64,000 nucleotides of DNA from Paraglaciecola psychrophila 170. Lineage in GTDB: Bacteria > Pseudomonadota > Gammaproteobacteria > Enterobacterales > Alteromonadaceae. Below the pieces are notes generated by a model, which worked only from the letters and a program-made list of their open reading frames with translations, was not told where the DNA came from and searched no databases. How positions within the stretch are numbered: the stretch's first letter is position 1; each line of letters starts with the position of its first letter. The position numbers were made by a program, and so were the translations under genes. The stretch lies in the NCBI RefSeq assembly GCF_000347635.1, contig NC_020514.1, forward strand, positions 4,774,001 through 4,838,000, read 5' to 3'. Of the stretch, positions 41,388 to 49,495 are shown piece by piece.

Positions 41388-41600
41388 GTGACAATACCTG
41401 TTGCTCAAGCATCTCAATATTGAATAAGCACTGAAATGCAAGGCTTTCAATTCTTGCCCTTGAAAAGATAAAGAACTATCAATTACATCATTGTTTTCAT
41501 CATCAAATGATATAACCAGATTATCGCCATTGAACTCTGCAAAGCCATAAATAACTCCTTGGGCGATAGTGAAGGTTAGCTTATATCTCGTTTGAGGGCG
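41373..41600 (-). other. Open frame without start, possible gene remnant; rest of gap empty
   Basis: Seventy-five codons are open on the minus strand, reading YKLTFTIAQGVIYGFAEFNG and ISFDDENNDVIDSSLSFQGQ. The regular strand-like pattern looks protein-like, but there is no start codon and a TAA just upstream, so it is probably the tail of a lost gene. I see nothing else in 41262-42022. Confidence 0.3.
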
Positions 41601-42048
41601 TTAGCGCCATAGAGTATATATCCTAATGTCAGCTATCCTTGAAGATAGTGGACATAATAATGGTGATAATTGACATGAAAATTAGGTCAGCTTTGTAGCA
41701 AAAGTGGATGTTCAGATACGAGTGGCCAACGGCAGCTAACAGCTTAAACCCGTCTCACAAGCGAGCACAGAATCTCGGTAATATATTATTATGGCCTCAC
41801 AAATTTTGATGCTTCCCGATGCCCAAAATTATCGTTACGCTCGCAAAGAGCAACGTCTGCTTAGTAGAACCATTATAAAGTAAAGGCAACTATTCTAATA
41901 ACGGCTGATGGCACTATGCGGTCTAATTAGCCTTACTTTTCTAAATTGTTATGGTCAAATCCAACCGCATCCAAATTACCTATCTTATGTTCAATTTCAA
42001 TGCCTAATCCGACAGTTTGACATGGTCAACATTTTTAGGACACCCCGG

Positions 42049-42790
42049 TTAAGCTGCTTTTTCTAATTTAGCCATATTCTGCTCATATTGATTTGGGCTT
42101 TGATAACCAAGATATGAGTGCAGTCTGCGGCTGTTATAAAACATCAAGATGTAATTCAGGATGTTCTGCTGCGCTTCAAAGCGTGTTTGGTAATTTGCCA
42201 TTGCACACGCTCTTGTTTCAGACTCCCAAAGTAACTTTCTGCCACTGCATTATCCCAGCAGTCACCTTTTCTACTCATGCTGCCTTTGATACCGTGGGCC
42301 GATAACAAGTTTCTATACTGATGACTCGCATATTGCGACCCTCGGTCGGTATGCATAATTAAACCGTCTTTGGGTTTACGCTGCCAAATAGCCATGCGTA
42401 ACGCATCAACAACCCATCGCGTGTCCATATCTAGGTGATATCGCCAACATAAACCTGATCTGGCGAATCGACATCAAACTGTCGCTTCACTAGATTGTCA
42501 AACAACGGTTTGTTGTGATTGCTATCAGTAGTGACTTTATACTTCTTACGGTATTTAACCCACACATCGGCTTCATTCATCAGTTTACGCGACTTTTGGC
42601 GACTAAGTGGGTAACCCTAAACCATTCAGTGCATGCTTCATTCTGCGACTGCCATAAACGTTCTCAGCCGCCTTGGCTACTTCCTTAACCAGCTTTATCA
42701 TCTCACTATGAATTGGGTCAATGTCGTCGTTCATTTTCTTGACCCAACGATAATAACCACTGCGCTTTACTTCCAATAATTGACACATTC
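42049..42790 (-). pseudogene. IS3-family transposase OrfB, broken
   Basis: Pieces in order: MCQLLEVKRSGYYRWVKKMN and ENVYGSRRMKHALNGLG (42603-42788), then a shifted SRQKSRKLMNEADVWVKYRK, then QVYVGDIT-stop-IWTRWVVDALRMA, which has lost about 25 residues that normally include the second catalytic aspartate (VIDLFSR region). The C-terminal part HTDRGSQYASHQYRNLL and AESYFGSLKQE (42156-42428) keeps the glutamate; one more shift precedes YNSRRLHSYLGYQSP. It cannot be active. Confidence 0.8.
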
Positions 42791-42835
42791 TATCAATCGG
42801 ATAGGTCTTCTTCTTTTTGGCAATAAAGTCGTACT

Positions 42836-43132
42836 TTATTTGATTTCTTTGGCTAAGAAGACCGTCGCTTCCTTTAAAATGTTTTTATCCATCTCAAGCT
42901 GACGAAACTTTGCTTTCAACTGACGGATTTCTTCCTGTTCGGGCGTAAGCTTCCCATTACCACGAAAAGCCTGACCATCATTATCTTGTTCATGCTCTTT
43001 TATCCAACGGGTAATCAAATTTGGATCCACTTCTAAACTTCGAGCCGCTTCAGATCTGGTGTATTGTTGGTTAAGTACCAAGCTACTCGCATCTAACTTA
43101 AATTCTTTTGAATATTTCTTTCTAGCATTCAT
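42836..43132 (-). CDS. IS3-family transposase OrfA
   Basis: 98 residues, open. The helix-turn-helix (KEFKLDASSLVLNQQYTRSEAARSLEVDPNLITRW) binds the ends, and the leucine-rich C-terminus (IRQLKAKFRQLEMDKNILKEA) dimerises. It is intact, but the partner orfB is dead. Confidence 0.85.
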   Translation of the reverse strand: MNARKKYSKEFKLDASSLVLNQQYTRSEAARSLEVDPNLITRWIKEHEQDNDGQAFRGNGKLTPEQEEIRQLKAKFRQLEMDKNILKEATVFLAKEIK

Positions 43133-43239
43133 AGTCCACTCCAGATTTGAGTATTATCTCTTAACTAGAGTGTCCGAATCAATTAGAACACTTCAAACAA
43201 CATCCAAGCCCAGATAAGAACGCTTTTTTTATTACTACC

Positions 43240-43656
43240 TTATTTTAACTTCGGTCTCTTAACGGTGTTGGGCGTTGCCCAAATAAGCAGTAAAAGACCA
43301 GATATCAACAACAGGGCACAACCAGACAGCAACCAAGGGTTAATATACCAATGTTCACCCCATTCAAACTTCCCGAACATGATCTTCTTCCAACCCTCAA
43401 AGTGCTGATGAGCCGCAATGAAAAAGCCAAATGCTGCAGTGGTGCTGGCAAAGTATAAATTTATCCAGTTACGCGGGTTAGGTAACAGTAAGCTCAAACC
43501 TAATAGCCCGATGATGGTACGTTGCGCTTGGCAGTATGGGCAAACATAGACCAAGTCAGTTAGCTCTAGGCTCCAGGCAATGATACAAATAGCTATCGAA
43601 ACTAGGCCTAAAGACCTTCTATTACAATATAGCCAATTCAATAAAATTTTATCCAT
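43240..43656 (-). CDS. DsbB-like inner-membrane protein
   Basis: 138 residues with about four membrane segments. The sequence VYVCPYCQAQRTIIGLLG carries a CPYC pair at the start of a membrane helix, as in the disulfide-bond formation protein DsbB, but the second periplasmic cysteine pair is absent; H83-like residues lie in AAHQHFEGW. It is last in the putative Zur operon, 39 bases after the DUF1826 gene. Role in zinc stress is inferred from position only. Confidence 0.6.
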   Translation of the reverse strand: MDKILLNWLYCNRRSLGLVSIAICIIAWSLELTDLVYVCPYCQAQRTIIGLLGLSLLLPNPRNWINLYFASTTAAFGFFIAAHQHFEGWKKIMFGKFEWGEHWYINPWLLSGCALLLISGLLLLIWATPNTVKRPKLK

Positions 43657-43695
43657 ATTATTTATTTTACTCTGATATTTCTATTGGTCGCGTCT

Positions 43696-44325
43696 TCACA
43701 TTGGATCTAATGTTAGCAGTACTCTTCTTTGGATTAATGGATTGGGCGGAGAACGATGTATTGCTCCTTTTCCTTCGTTTTTTGGCCAAGCATCCCCTTT
43801 CAGCAACAGCACATCACCTTGTTTAGCGCTCAATACATCATGCTTACCTTGCATTTGATTAGGTGTTTTTATTTGATTTAACAATTCAAGATCATCCTTA
43901 GCAGCATTTGGCAACCACTGGGTACCTTTACCCATATAAGTACAAATAAGTCGGCCGCTGATTTTATCAGTATGAAATTTAGGGCACATTGCATGGTCGA
44001 GTGTTATTAATCTTAAGCCCACAGACTTGCAATCAAATATGCAACACATCATATCTGACAATAAGTGCACATCTTCTAGAAAGTCATGCTTGTATTGTGA
44101 GTCAGGTAAGAGGCTGTTAAATTCAGAAAAAACTTCTTCAGGAGAAATTTCTCTTACCACTTTAATTTGATGTTTAGTAAGTAATGTAGAGTACTCATAT
44201 ACAGACTGAGAAAGCTTTCGTTGCCATCCGCATACATTGATATGCTCGGTAAAGAAATGCGTAAAAACATCATGGTGATCCGATATGTAAGTGGTTGAAG
44301 TTAATTCAGATTGAACAGCAATCAT
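43696..44325 (-). CDS. DUF1826 protein of zinc-starvation operon
   Basis: About 209 residues from the ATG at 44325 (MIAVQSELTSTTYISD). That ATG overlaps, as ATGA, the natural stop of the cobW gene, which makes it a better start than the upstream ATG at 44412. DUF1826 proteins are genomic companions of COG0523 (CobW/ZigA) GTPases under Zur control in many marine gammaproteobacteria. Conserved bits include CPKFHTDKISGRLICTYMGKGTQWLP and GDVLLLKGDAWP, and a late HRSPP. The H-x-D and late histidine hint at a metal-binding cupin-like fold, which is inference. Confidence 0.78.
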   Translation of the reverse strand: MIAVQSELTSTTYISDHHDVFTHFFTEHINVCGWQRKLSQSVYEYSTLLTKHQIKVVREISPEEVFSEFNSLLPDSQYKHDFLEDVHLLSDMMCCIFDCKSVGLRLITLDHAMCPKFHTDKISGRLICTYMGKGTQWLPNAAKDDLELLNQIKTPNQMQGKHDVLSAKQGDVLLLKGDAWPKNEGKGAIHRSPPNPLIQRRVLLTLDPM

Positions 44326-45550
44326 CCTTCTATCTCCCATATTGGAAATGGGTCTGGCAAACGTCGCCAAGCTTTTTGGCCTTGCAACATTTCTTCTTGC
44401 GACAATAAACATTCATCAAGCGCTGTTTGGATCTGCGATTGGTTTAAACCTTGACCAATAAAACCAGTTCTTGGCGCATATCACCGAAAGGTTCCTCCCA
44501 CTGTGAATGAATGCCTTCAAGGGAGGCTGTATCGTCTGGCCAATCAGATTTTGGTATTGCCTTCCAAAAAAGCCCTGCAGCACCATATCTAGCGATACCG
44601 CCGGCTTGACTCCATTGTCCTGCTAACATAGGTCTAGTGGCGAGCCAAAAGAATCCCTTGGAGCGAATTAGCTTACCCGTTGGCCAGTCTTGATGAAGAA
44701 ACTCGAAAAATTTATTGGGATGAAAAGGACGCCTTGCTCGGTATACAAAGCTACTGATACCAAACTGTTCGGTTTCTGGTATGTGTTCGCCGCGTAACTC
44801 TTTTAACCAACCAGGGGATTGCTGTGCCTTCTCATAATTAAATAACTGTGTGTTTAACACTTCGTCTATGGCAATTTTGCCATTTGAAATAGGAATGATT
44901 TTCGCATCAGGGTTGAGTGAGAATAATGTTGCCTTAACTTCATTTAGTTGCTGCTCAGAAATCAAATCAGTTTTGCTGATCAAAATGACGTTACAAAATT
45001 CAATTTGGTCAATCAGCAGATCGGCGACACTTCGCTCATCGTCCTCACCTAAGGATTCTTGCGTGTCACAAAGATCTTTGGCGTCTTGAAAGTCACTTAA
45101 AAAATTTGCGCCGTCTACCACAGTAACTAGAGTGTCGAGCCTAGCCACCTTTGCCAAGTTGTTGCCGTCTTCATCTTCAAACGTGAATGTTTCAGCCACA
45201 GGCAAGGGTTCAGAGATCCCAGTAGATTCTATCAATAAATAATCAAATCGGTTTTGTGCGGCCAGAGCATTGATTTCTAATAATAGGTCTTCTCTGAGAG
45301 TGCAGCAAATACACCCATTACTCATTTCAATAAGTTTTTCATCTGTGCGATTAAGACTGACTTCGTTGCTGATGTGAGAAGCGTCTATATTGACCTCGCT
45401 CATATCATTTACAATTACCGCAACGCGGATATCTTGCCTATTATTGAGTATGGCGCTAAGCACCGTAGTTTTACCTGCGCCTAAATACCCAGATAGCAAG
45501 GTCACTGGTAAGCGACTGTCATCTATAGCAGTGCGTATAGCTTTGTTCAT
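44322..45550 (-). pseudogene. CobW/ZigA-type COG0523 GTPase, C-terminus frameshifted
   Basis: The main frame (44444-45550, 368 residues) holds a complete G domain: Walker A GYLGAGKTTVLSAIL (residues 21-35), the CxCC metal site in EMSNGCICCTLRED (C80, C82, C83), ESTGISEP and the SKTDL base-recognition motif, then the CobW C-terminal domain. At the T4 run (plus-strand A4 at 44460-44463) one missing T diverts the end. The correct frame continues FIGQGLNQSQIQTALDECLL and WRRLPDPFPIWEIEG to a stop at 44322 that overlaps the DUF1826 ATG. Zinc GTPase chaperones of this class deliver zinc under starvation. The truncated protein might still work. Confidence 0.75.
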
Positions 45551-45602
45551 ATATGTTCCCGTTGATAATATTCGTTACGAAATAAGGCAATGGCACATTC
45601 AC

Positions 45603-45961
45603 CTAAAAAGTCACTTTATGCCTTGATAGGGTTAGACTCAGGAAATGTGCGCCGATAAGACAAATCGAACCAAGCACTGTTAGCCAAACTTCATTCTCGC
45701 CATGATTAAATTGTGTAGTAATAATTGTGATAAAACCGGAACTAGTCAGTATCAGTAGCCACTGATTTCGCATTACCAAGTAGCGTTTAGGTATGCTGCT
45801 AAGCGCAATGACAAACACTGGAAACAACAGGAGCCTATGCACCCATTCTGCTTCTAAGTAACCTAAAACCAAATGGGTCCCCATAACCAAAACAAGTAAT
45901 GGGGTGAGTAAACAAAGACACAGGCACAAGAAGGCAAAAAAATACCAAGTTTATCTTTCAT
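45603..45961 (-). pseudogene. MerC-domain membrane protein, frameshifted near the start
   Basis: The open part (from 45929) reads LCLCLLTPLLVLVMGTHLVL and WVHRLLLFPVFVIALSSIPK, a MerC-like four-helix membrane protein. The start is in another frame: ATG at 45961 opens MKDKLGIFF. One extra T in the T7 run (A7 at 45936-45942 on the plus strand) joins MKDKLGIFFAFLCLCLC into 119 residues. It is the first gene behind the Zur box. MerC proteins move mercury; those in Zur operons are thought to move or buffer zinc, which is inference. Confidence 0.65.
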
Positions 45962-45994
45962 AAATAACAAGGATTCTTATGCCAATTAAACTAT

Positions 45995-46009
45995 TGTTAT
46001 AATATAACA
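45995..46009. promoter_or_regulatory. Zur box core
   Basis: TGTTATAATATAACA matches the gammaproteobacterial Zur core TGTTATAnTATAACA at every position. It lies 34 bases before the MerC-like ATG on the minus strand and should repress the merC-cobW-DUF1826-dsbB-like operon when zinc is plentiful. Confidence 0.85.
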
Positions 46010-46365
46010 TAACACTTAAGCGCGATGCAATATTATTCAAAAAGTCCTTATACGTTTCGAGGAGGTCCAACATAAAGATAAAAAAGATGATGAGAATATG
46101 AAAGGATTTATGCGATTTACTGGTGCTCTGATTACGAAGGTATTTGTGTTCCAAACTGGTATCTCAGAAGTGGGAGGGGGTAATGAACTGTATTTTTGTT
46201 GTACAATGGATATTCACAAAATTGAATCCTAAATTAGTAGGGGTATAAGTTGGAGTACCTCTTTTTGCACTAGTTAAAACGAGCAATAAAACATATAGAT
46301 CAGCAGTTTATGGGCAGCATGATGTAGTCTACTTTAGATTACATAGCCCTTCATAAAACAACATA

Positions 46366-46402
46366 ATACCCCACAAAAATTTTGGTTTACGGGGTGTTTC
46401 TT
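46366..46402. terminator. Orphan hairpin with T-run, no gene nearby
   Basis: ACCCC and GGGGT arms enclose an AT-rich loop and are followed by TTTCTTT on the plus strand. No gene ends near it, so it may be left from a lost gene. The rest of 46010-46599 shows no gene. Confidence 0.35.
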
Positions 46403-46599
46403 TATGAGCCATGCTTGTTAGGAATATCGAGCTTACTCAATAATATTCACCTTAAAAACTAAATAGTATCAATTGACCAAATTTACTTTTGCGAATAAGT
46501 GGTTTAATTACTTATGATAATCCACGACTCCCCATCACATCTACAGAAACAAAATTATACATTTGTTAAAATTACTGGGCAGCGGAATAGTCGGGATCA

Positions 46600-47377
46600 G
46601 TGTGAAGTTAACTATTAACTATACTTTTTCTACTTCGATAGAAATTGGAAAAGTCGCATATGGCGAAATCAGTCGGAGTTTCACCAGTTGGTGTTGCACC
46701 AAGTTGTGTCGCACAACACGTCATTCAACGAGGTAATAACAAGCAGATTGTTTTACTGATGAGCTAAACTTAGCTGCCTTGTAAATTAATTGAGGAATAT
46801 TCAAAGAAGTGTCAAATAAAAGGCTATGCATAGGTATTAATAACTAATTATATTTACCTTCTTGTTACACCAAAATTCAAAATAATGTAAATAACATGAT
46901 GCAGTCGTTAGGATAAAAATGTGTGCGTTACTTTAATTTTGGCTCTAACTGAACTGGCTCATTGTGGGAAGAACATTATAAATCATGCTTAGTGCAAGAA
47001 AATGATTACTTTTACAACTTTGCCGTTGCATTGAGTCCAATCCGGTGAAAGCCACTATGGTGGATGAGCCATCAAAATATATCAAATAAATGCATTACAC
47101 AAAGAATCCAAATTATGCACGCCTAGTTCATTGTATATAGCTTTAGGTAAAGAAAAACACAAAGGGTAGAAGCATATCGTAAATTATTTAAAGATCATGT
47201 GGAAGGCAAAGTAAAAGGTGGTACAAGAAATAGAATTAACAGGAGTACAAGCGCAGATAATGATAAATTCAAGGAGTAAATAGGGCGTTTAACTGGACGA
47301 AAAATTACTACTAGAAGGAGTGGAAGGCCGATGCGGCAGGGAAAAAACAGCTCAATTAAATTTAACTTTACGCTGAA
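46600..47377 (+). pseudogene. REP-associated tyrosine transposase, decayed copy 1
   Basis: From ATG 46660, interrupted frames read VGVSPVGVAPS, CVAQHVIQRGNNKQIV, TDELNLAAL, ITNYIYLLVTP and so on to ESKLCTPSSLYIALGKEKHK, EAYRKLFKDHVEG and IGRLTGRKITTRRSGRPMRQ. This is the Y1/HUH transposase family TnpA-REP. The HUH motif is ruined: the usual NHVHLL reads NYIYLL at 46846-46860, both histidines changed to tyrosine, which needs only C-to-T changes. Many stops occur. A second copy is at 48980. Confidence 0.75.
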
Positions 47378-47929
47378 GCTGCTTATTATTTACTAAACCC
47401 AATTATCATCAACAGTTATCATTAGAAGTATAGTGTTTTGGCGCAGGTTGCGGCATTGCTAGGCCTATTCCCGGTTTTGATATTCTAAAATGGGCCATTC
47501 ACTAGAAAGCCGTTGATTTTGGCGAGTATAGAAAATCTATTGAGACTAAAAGAACGTATAAGAGTTGATTGCCGCGTTAGAGTAGAAAAATAATCAAAAC
47601 TGTACTCAAAATATTAGCATATCAATGTGTGATACTACTGATGTTACTACTTATGTTGCTGTTGGTTTTGTTACTTTTAAGGGTAATGTTGTGCTCTAAA
47701 AGCGATAAAAGCCACAGTTTAGCAAAAAATCTTTATCATAAACCTTTCTGCCATTGCGTAATTAACTAGTATTTATGCTTCTGCAATGTCTGAATTTAAA
47801 ACAAAAATAAGTACATGTTTTGATCATTCAATATCAGCTAGATTTAACTATTCAGTGAAGTTATTCCTAAAACCAGTAGCCGGATTAATTCGACGACTAA
47901 ACCGCGAGAAGGAAAGGATTATTTGTGAG
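47378..47929. other. AT-rich non-coding gap
   Basis: No gene recognised. A frame from 47786 runs into the next gene but its first 48 codons are unlike the conserved family start and are taken as upstream sequence. Confidence 0.4.
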
Positions 47930-48226
47930 ATGAGTATACAAACGTTAATAGAAGACTACTTGACGATGACCAGAGATATTATGCCAAAAATGGCACTTGA
48001 ATTTTCAAACAACTGGCCGGTAAAGTATGATCATTGTTTTCAGCGTATCGTTCTTGATTCAGTATGCCAAGGAGTGTGGTATAAAAGCATTAACCGGCCT
48101 GCATACAAACACTTGAATCATGCGCAGGCAATAACTGCCGTAAAACTGTGTAATGAAATCATCGCGGGGAAGGTTGATTTATCGCAACTGAATCAACAGT
48201 CACTTACTTGGCGTGGTAAACGCTAA
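47930..48226 (+). CDS. Conserved hypothetical protein
   Basis: 98 residues from the ATG at 47930 (MSIQTLIEDYLTMTRDIMPK). A longer frame begins at 47786 but the added residues look unrelated. Conserved-looking parts are WPVKYDHCFQRIVLDSVCQG, WYKSINRPAYKHLNHAQAI and a C-terminal SLTWRGKR. I have a sense of a proteobacterial family with this layout but cannot name a function. GGAAAGG is upstream. A small basic-protein gene follows after 36 bases, probably in an operon. Confidence 0.65.
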   Translation: MSIQTLIEDYLTMTRDIMPKMALEFSNNWPVKYDHCFQRIVLDSVCQGVWYKSINRPAYKHLNHAQAITAVKLCNEIIAGKVDLSQLNQQSLTWRGKR

Positions 48227-48262
48227 ATCATTGTTTTCATTAATTAGTTAGAACAGAACTCT

Positions 48263-48460
48263 ATGCCAAAACGAACTTCACTCAGCGATGCAAAGCGTAT
48301 TGACAATGCTAGTGATATTGAGGACGTTGTGTCTGACAAACGTTCAGGATGGCGTGCAAATGCAGCAACGGCGCGCCGCCGCCAGAGACGCTATAAAAAG
48401 CGCCTAGTTGCGGAGTTATCGCATATAACGCAACAAAACGATATCGATTTTGAGCCATAA
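48263..48460 (+). CDS. Small basic conserved hypothetical protein
   Basis: 65 residues, strongly basic in the middle (WRANAATARRRQRRYKKRL). Might bind nucleic acid, judging only by charge. Start MPKRTSLSDAKRIDNASDIE. It follows the conserved hypothetical gene closely, and both lie between the two decayed REP transposase copies. Confidence 0.55.
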   Translation: MPKRTSLSDAKRIDNASDIEDVVSDKRSGWRANAATARRRQRRYKKRLVAELSHITQQNDIDFEP

Positions 48461-48579
48461 TACGCACTTCATTGTATGCGATAATGGCGCAAGTTAGTTT
48501 ACCCTGTTGAGCAAGATTTTTATTATCAGTGTGATAAAATCAAGTGGATATTCAACAGAAACAAGTTTTAAATATTATA

Positions 48580-48738
48580 ATGCCATTCATTATGATTGCA
48601 TTCTTATCATCTTGCACTACCAGCGAACCTATTGGAAATATATCGCCTAAAGGACGACTCGTCACTTCAGTACCATCATTTTCAGATACTGTAACAATCC
48701 CCAATGCTTTGTCTGCAGCCATCATAATCACTTTCTAA
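48580..48738 (+). CDS. Possible small lipoprotein
   Basis: From ATG 48580 the product starts MPFIMIAFLSSCTTSEPIGN, with a short hydrophobic stretch and a lipobox-like LSSC. A GTG at 48544 would add 12 residues. At about 52 residues it may be the start of a truncated gene; no family recognised. Confidence 0.35.
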   Translation: MPFIMIAFLSSCTTSEPIGNISPKGRLVTSVPSFSDTVTIPNALSAAIIITF

Positions 48739-48774
48739 AATTGATATCTATAGCCAGCTTTTAATCAGCGCAGT

Positions 48775-48948
48775 TTACCAATTTATAAGCCACCGTGATG
48801 ACATGTAGCTGCGTATTCCTTGTCGAACCATGACGACATATATACTTTGCTTGTCATCAATTTGATAATTAACTGATATGTCAACTACGGTACCTACTTT
48901 TATACCATTGATCTCGTCAATGTTAACGTTACCTGCAACAACCCGCAT
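48775..48948 (-). CDS. Short hypothetical frame, possibly a gene fragment
   Basis: 57 codons, reading MRVVAGNVNIDEINGIKVGT, VVDISVNYQIDDKQSIYVVM and VRQGIRSYMSSRWLINW. The alternating hydrophobic pattern suggests beta structure and a real coding past. No ribosome site is obvious and no family recognised; it may be the tail of a deleted gene. Confidence 0.3.
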   Translation of the reverse strand: MRVVAGNVNIDEINGIKVGTVVDISVNYQIDDKQSIYVVMVRQGIRSYMSSRWLINW

Positions 48949-48979
48949 TTTATCTGCTTAATCAAAATAACTGGCGTCA

Positions 48980-49475
48980 GTGTAAAGTTAACTATTCACC
49001 ATACTTTTTCTACTTCAATAGAAATAAGTAAAATAACATATGGCAAGATTAGTGAGGGTTTCACCAGTTAATGTCGCACAACACGGCATTCAACGAGGTA
49101 ATAGCGGGATGACTTATTTTAGTGATCTAGTCTTAGCTGCCTTGAGGAATATTACAAAAAAGTGTCAGGTAAAAGTTCATGCATGACTATTGAATACATT
49201 AGGCAAAGAATCCAAATTGTGTACTCCTCATCAATTGTATATGGCTTTAGGTAAAGAACGTGAGGGATAGAAGCATATCGTAAATTGTTTAAATATCATG
49301 TAGAAGGCAAATTATTAGAAGATATAAGAAATAGAATTAATAAAGATATGATCGCAAATAATGATAAATTCAATTAGGAAATAAGGCGTCTAACCGGACG
49401 AAGAATGACGACTAGAAAGAGTGAAATACAGATGGAATAAAAAAAGAGGCTCAATTAAATTTAACATTACGCTGA
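48980..49475 (+). pseudogene. REP-associated tyrosine transposase, decayed copy 2 (internally deleted)
   Basis: Parallels copy 1 from the common leader (AAGTTAACTATT, then ACTTTTTCTACTTC) through ATG 49040, VSPVNVAQHGIQRGNSGM, then jumps from a VKVHA-like point straight to LGKESKLCTPHQLYMALG, having lost about 280 bases that held the HUH motif and active tyrosine. It ends with the same tail as copy 1, GGCTCAATTAAATTTAAC and CATTACGCTGA. Confidence 0.72.
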
Positions 49476-49495
49476 CCTTGGTTAGTTAACCCTAG

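Larger units (their letters stand above)
42023..43190 (-). mobile_element. IS3-family insertion sequence, defective
   Basis: Imperfect 21-base ends start with TG: TGGTCAAC...GGACAC at 42023 and the inverted TGTTCTAA...GGACAC ending at 43190, followed by related inner bases (GTTAAG). orfA and a broken orfB fill the space. Length 1168 is about 80-100 bases short of typical, matching the deletion in orfB. No target duplication is evident (ACA left, CTT right). Confidence 0.72.

Noticed and set aside
45951..46154. 67-codon minus-strand frame across the Zur box
   Set aside because: It overlaps the operator and the real MerC-like start, and the sequence is AT-rich with no family look.
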